DNA from: Lachnospiraceae bacterium Zagget2
GTDB taxonomy: Bacteria > Bacillota > Clostridia > Lachnospirales > Lachnospiraceae
Direction: 5' to 3'
Length of the DNA stretch: 64,000 nt
NCBI GenBank assembly: GCA_001941045.1
Contig: MSHD01000020.1
Span: 1 to 64,000, forward strand
Within the stretch, counting starts at the first letter, position 1. Each line of letters opens with the position of its first letter. The notes below the pieces were generated by a model. The model had not been told where the DNA came from, made no database searches, and worked only from the letters and a program-made list of their open reading frames with translations. A program made the position numbers and the translations under genes. This document shows positions 60,792 to 64,000 of this stretch, piece by piece.

Positions 60792-61646
60792 TCACGCTTT
60801 TCCTTCGCTGCCGAACACCTTCACATAGTGCATCAGCATCTCTTTATAGCCTGCCTTCATTGCCTTCTCTGATCCGGGAATATCGACCGGCTTGTCACCC
60901 GGCTTCGGGTTCTGATTTGCCGCCACGTACTCCTGCATTCTCTTTGCGCCCGCAAGGTTCAGATCTGTCGCGAGATTGATCTTCTGGATACCGGTCTTCA
61001 CCGCGCGAAGAAGAAGATCATCGCCTGTATTGCTGCCGCCGTGAAGAACGAGCGGAATCGTCAGCATTTCCGCAAGCTCTCCGAGAAGCTCATAGTCGAT
61101 CTTCGGCTCTCCCTTGTAAATACCATGAGAGGTACCTACCGCAACCGCCAGGCAGTCCACGCCGGTTCTGCGGACAAATTCTTCTGCCTCATCCTTGTGT
61201 GTCAGTCCGGAATCGCGGGTCTCCTGATACTGGAATGCCTGTCCTACATGTCCGAGCTCCGCTTCTACGCAGACGCCGCAGGCATGCGCAAATTTTACGA
61301 GCTCTGCGGTCTCGCGGACATTTTCCTCAAACGGCTTCTCGGAACGATCGATCATAACCGAGCTGTAGCCATAACGGATCGCACGCACACAGGACTCAAA
61401 ATCACGGCCGTGATCCAGGTTGGTCGCGACAACCGCATTCGGATATCTGCGCTCGAGGAATTTGAACATGTTGCCAACTTCCTCAAGATCCCTGCTGGGA
61501 GCCGCCTGAACAATAACCGGAGCCTTCATCTCATCCGCAACCTCGAAGCAGGCCTCCACAGTGTCCAGCGAGAACACGCAGGGAGCGGCGATGCCATATC
61601 CCTCTTTCTTTGCCTTGATCATCAGTTCACTCATCGGATAAATCAT
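60792..61646 (-). CDS. Class II ketose-bisphosphate-type aldolase
   Basis: A 284-residue zinc aldolase. The metal ligands and phosphate site lie in ATNLDHGRDFESC, VEAELGHVG and LVLHGGSNTGDDL; the last groups it with GatY/KbaY/Fba. It cleaves a phosphoketose into dihydroxyacetone phosphate and an aldehyde. With a kinase and an aldehyde-reducing alcohol dehydrogenase in the same operon, it likely cleaves a ketose 1-phosphate. Confidence 0.
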   Translation of the reverse strand: MIYPMSELMIKAKKEGYGIAAPCVFSLDTVEACFEVADEMKAPVIVQAAPSRDLEEVGNMFKFLERRYPNAVVATNLDHGRDFESCVRAIRYGYSSVMIDRSEKPFEENVRETAELVKFAHACGVCVEAELGHVGQAFQYQETRDSGLTHKDEAEEFVRRTGVDCLAVAVGTSHGIYKGEPKIDYELLGELAEMLTIPLVLHGGSNTGDDLLLRAVKTGIQKINLATDLNLAGAKRMQEYVAANQNPKPGDKPVDIPGSEKAMKAGYKEMLMHYVKVFGSEGKA

Positions 61647-61680
61647 TTCTTTGTTTCCCCTTTCTTTTAATTATATTCAC

Positions 61681-62862
61681 TTAACGCGATGCCGCGTCTT
61701 TCACGATTGCAAGAATTTCATCTCCCTCGACCGGATAGCAGCGTCCCGCTCTCGGGCCGGCCATCTCCGCGATCTTCTCGAGCTCGTCTGTCGGTAAGCC
61801 GGCTTCCTGGAATCCAACAGGACAACGCATCTCCTGGAACCATTTCTCGGTAGCTTCGATGCCCTTCAGCGCTGTCTCTTCATCGTTGCCGTTGTTCTCA
61901 ATTCCGAATACCTTTTCGGCATACCGTGCGAAACGCTTCACATCCCTTTTGTAAACCTGACGCATCCAGCTCGGCATGATGATCGCGATCGTGACTCCGT
62001 GCGGTGTGTCATACAGAGCTCTCAGGACCTGCGCAATGGCATGCGTTCCCATATCCTTGCCGCGTCCGATGCCCAGCGTATCGTTGTGCGCCACAGAACC
62101 TGCCCACATGATGTTCCCCCTGGCCTCATAATCCTTCGGGTCGTCAAGAGCCAGATGGCCATTCTCCACCAGATAGCGCAGAAGCCCTTCCGTCATGTAA
62201 TCCATCAGGCTCCCCAGCTCAGCGTTGCTGAAATAGCGCTCAGCCGCGTGAGAAAACATGTCCACAATTCCCATTCCTGTCAGCCTCGGCGGCATGGAAT
62301 AAGTCAGTTCCGGATTCATGAAACAGATCTCCGGTCTCAGCCAGTTCCCCGCGCCGGTCAGCGCGCCCTTTACCTGAAGCTCCGGATTATCGATCATACA
62401 GCCGTAACCGGATTCACTTCCTGTCGCCGGATTTGTCAGTACGACGGCAACCGGAAGCTTCCGCGCCGGATCCGCTTTTCCCGGACCGCCCTCAAACAGA
62501 TCCCATAAATCTCCGTCGTAGCCCATACCGGCCGACACGGCCTTCGCCGTATCAATTACGCTTCCGCCTCCCAGCGCCACGAGGTAATTCACACCTTTTT
62601 TCAGCGCCATCTCTTTACATTCTTCGACATAGCCAATAATCGGATTGGGTTTTACATCTCCCATCTCCACGACCTTCAGACCTGCCCGGACCATATTACC
62701 CATAATTCTGTCCAGCAGCCCGCTTTCATAAAGGAATTTCCCCGGATCATGAAGCAGCATCACCGTTTCCGCGCCGTTTTCTTTGAGCACGGTTCCAAGC
62801 TTTTCATCTGCATCCTTCCCGAACAGGAAACGTGTGTAGGAACAAAAGTCAAAATCTTTCAT
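61681..62862 (-). CDS. Iron-containing alcohol dehydrogenase (BdhA/YqhD type)
   Basis: A 393-residue group III alcohol dehydrogenase. The cofactor loop is ALGGGSVIDTAKAVSAG and metal-binding residues are in GMGIVDMFSHAAERYFSN and DTPHGVTIAIIMPSWM. Members reduce aldehydes to alcohols with NADPH or NADH, or the reverse. First gene of the operon, so it and the aldolase are the most expressed. Its role is probably recycling of cofactor by reducing the aldehyde released by the aldolase. Confidence 0.
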   Translation of the reverse strand: MKDFDFCSYTRFLFGKDADEKLGTVLKENGAETVMLLHDPGKFLYESGLLDRIMGNMVRAGLKVVEMGDVKPNPIIGYVEECKEMALKKGVNYLVALGGGSVIDTAKAVSAGMGYDGDLWDLFEGGPGKADPARKLPVAVVLTNPATGSESGYGCMIDNPELQVKGALTGAGNWLRPEICFMNPELTYSMPPRLTGMGIVDMFSHAAERYFSNAELGSLMDYMTEGLLRYLVENGHLALDDPKDYEARGNIMWAGSVAHNDTLGIGRGKDMGTHAIAQVLRALYDTPHGVTIAIIMPSWMRQVYKRDVKRFARYAEKVFGIENNGNDEETALKGIEATEKWFQEMRCPVGFQEAGLPTDELEKIAEMAGPRAGRCYPVEGDEILAIVKDAASR

Positions 62863-62891
62863 TGCAACCTCCTGTCTTTCATGGTATTTTT

Positions 62892-62952
62892 GACGATTAA
62901 GAGCACTCTTTTTCCATGCTCAAATTATAACATTGCACAATTTTCGAGTCCA
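62892..62952 (-). promoter_or_regulatory. Carbohydrate-operon promoter and leader motif
   Basis: Minus strand TGGACT (62947-62952), 17 bases, perfect TATAAT (62924-62929). In the leader lies CTCTTAATCGTC (62892-62903), whose complement GACGATTAAGAG also occurs before the LysR gene at 55170-55181, overlapped by a small palindrome AAGAG-CA-CTCTT. Confidence 0.
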
Positions 62953-63028
62953 ACACCGCTTATCTTGTTTATCAACAAGCTTTTTCTTGTAATTGCTCTG
63001 TATCTCGCCCTGACACATCGAAAGCGGC

Positions 63029-63062
63029 AAAAAAATCCCTGCACAATTTTCTGTGCAGGGAT
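63029..63062 (-). terminator. Terminator of the LysR gene
   Basis: ATCCCTGCACA pairs perfectly with TGTGCAGGGAT around a 6-base loop, followed by six or more T residues on the minus strand, just after the LysR stop. Confidence 0.
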
Positions 63063-63080
63063 AGCTGTTGCAAGAGAATG

Positions 63081-64000
63081 TTAAATTAAAAATTGGTCTT
63101 CATACTGTTCCAGACCATATGCCCCCTTATATTGCTCATTGATTACATGAATATATTCCCTCGCCGCTGTCAGGAAAAAATTGTCTACAGGCGAGATCTC
63201 CCTTCCCTTCTGGGAGCTCAGGACAAGCGGAACACTGTCCTTCCGGGTTTTCAGGACGAACAGACGCAGTGGATCGTCCCCTCTGTCAATCTGTTCCCGG
63301 AAGGATTCCCGCTGCAGGAACAACGTCCCGATCTTTGCTCCCTTTCCCTGGAGACACATCGCAGAGTTCAGGTTGCCATTGTCAGAACAGAAACCGACGA
63401 TCGGATCAAAACCCGCCTCCTCAAACAGCAGACTCGCCTGCTTCTGAAGCTTCCCTTTTCTGTCCTGAACCAGAAGAAACGGTACTTCGCGAAACAGCGT
63501 CAGATCCCCGGTTTCTCTCATCCGTTCCTCCACTTCTTTCCACTGCTCCCCGAATACCCGGTCGAGCAGCGACTGACGCACCACCAGGCAGTTAAAATCA
63601 TTGCGGAGTATAATGCTGTGGCTGAGATGATCATTGAGCGGCGGAATGCTGAAATAAAAACTGATATTTTTCATACATTCCTGAATCTCCGTGTCTCTGC
63701 GTTTTTTGACATTGACGGTGATATGCGGATATTTCTGATAGAAATATTCCAGCAGTCCGGCAAGATACGGCGGATCTTTATATGTGGGAATCGCGACCGT
63801 CACCTGCCGTTCATCCAGTGTCATGGATTCCGTGATATCATAGAGCATCTGCTCTTTGATATCCAGCATCTGCTCCGCCGCTTTATAGAAAATCTCCCCC
63901 GCGTCCGTCAATTCCAATGGCCTTTTCCGCAGAATCAGCGCCGTTCCGACCTCCGCCTCCAGCTTCTTGATATGTTCGCTGAGAGATTGCTGGGAAACCA
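63081..64000 (-). CDS. LysR-family regulator, 5' end cut by window edge
   Basis: The reverse strand is open from the window edge to the stop at 63081. The visible start, VSQQSLSEHIKKLEAEVGTA, is the second half of the LysR HTH; the first 15-20 residues lie outside. The substrate-binding domain follows (LDERQVTVAIPTYKDPPYLA onward). It is encoded directly upstream of, and in the same direction as, the carbohydrate operon, ending in its own terminator. It is the best candidate for that operon's regulator. Confidence 0.
   Translation of the reverse strand, partial: VSQQSLSEHIKKLEAEVGTALILRKRPLELTDAGEIFYKAAEQMLDIKEQMLYDITESMTLDERQVTVAIPTYKDPPYLAGLLEYFYQKYPHITVNVKKRRDTEIQECMKNISFYFSIPPLNDHLSHSIILRNDFNCLVVRQSLLDRVFGEQWKEVEERMRETGDLTLFREVPFLLVQDRKGKLQKQASLLFEEAGFDPIVGFCSDNGNLNSAMCLQGKGAKIGTLFLQRESFREQIDRGDDPLRLFVLKTRKDSVPLVLSSQKGREISPVDNFFLTAAREYIHVINEQYKGAYGLEQYEDQFLI

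Noticed and set aside
1-64000. CRISPR array or rRNA genes
   Set aside because: No regularly spaced repeats and no rRNA sequence were found in reading the window.

Overview
The window looks like a chromosomal segment of a spore-forming, anaerobic Clostridia bacterium, most likely of the Lachnospiraceae type. Supporting signs are type III glutamine synthetase, an alpha/beta-type spore protein with a sigma-G-like promoter, a Spo0A C-terminal-domain protein, the order rho-rpmE-DUF1385-prmC-prfA, strong AGGAGG ribosome binding sites and consensus sigma-A promoters. This assignment rests on gene content and was not checked by a database search.

Positions 1-28150 are mostly core genome. In order: glnN behind a leader hairpin; a long leftward operon (rho, rpmE, DUF1385, prmC, prfA, glmM, a nucleotidyltransferase, DUF2156, hisC, a small exporter) for translation termination, envelope precursors and related functions; a glycosyltransferase/DUF4364 pair; tig, clpP, clpX and engB; a spore protein; pyrC; a CapA-like protein; two tRNA-Leu genes; cstA with a partner gene; two tandem COG0523-like GTPases; and infC-rpmI-rplT, with an AUU start for infC and an L20-type attenuator leader.

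Positions 28200-34150 form a decayed accessory island. It holds a frameshifted gene, two head-to-head chimeric junctions of gene fragments, three tRNA-like sequences in tandem (Glu, Tyr, Arg) with imperfect acceptor stems, a 5'-truncated and frameshifted ISLre2-type transposase, and an Rpn/PD-(D/E)XK gene behind a leader that can fold two mutually exclusive ways.

Positions 34150-45910 hold clpB with a half-degenerate CIRCE element, a Spo0A-C protein, a CPBP protease, argS, and a six-gene operon: an Nramp-like transporter, pxpB, pxpC, accB, accC and pxpA. Together its genes supply every part of a split, biotin-dependent, urea-carboxylase-like enzyme next to 5-oxoprolinase subunits. Positions 45900-55010 hold two unrelated archaeal-type P-loop ATPases, a polysaccharide deacetylase, a manganese exporter under a yybP-ykoY riboswitch, a candidate small RNA, a MoxR/VWA/small-protein module and hemW.

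Positions 55100-64000 hold two LysR regulators, a SUMF1-domain protein and a five-gene carbohydrate operon: iron alcohol dehydrogenase, class II aldolase, zinc dehydrogenase, MFS transporter and FGGY kinase. The operon fits import and oxidation of a polyol, phosphorylation, aldol cleavage and reduction of the released aldehyde. The best candidates for undescribed biology are the biotin/5-oxoprolinase operon, the Rpn leader RNA, the small RNA at about 49260-49360 and the MoxR/VWA/75-residue module.

[Format note: the original answer gave no feature confidences; every confidence of 0 is a placeholder for "not stated".]
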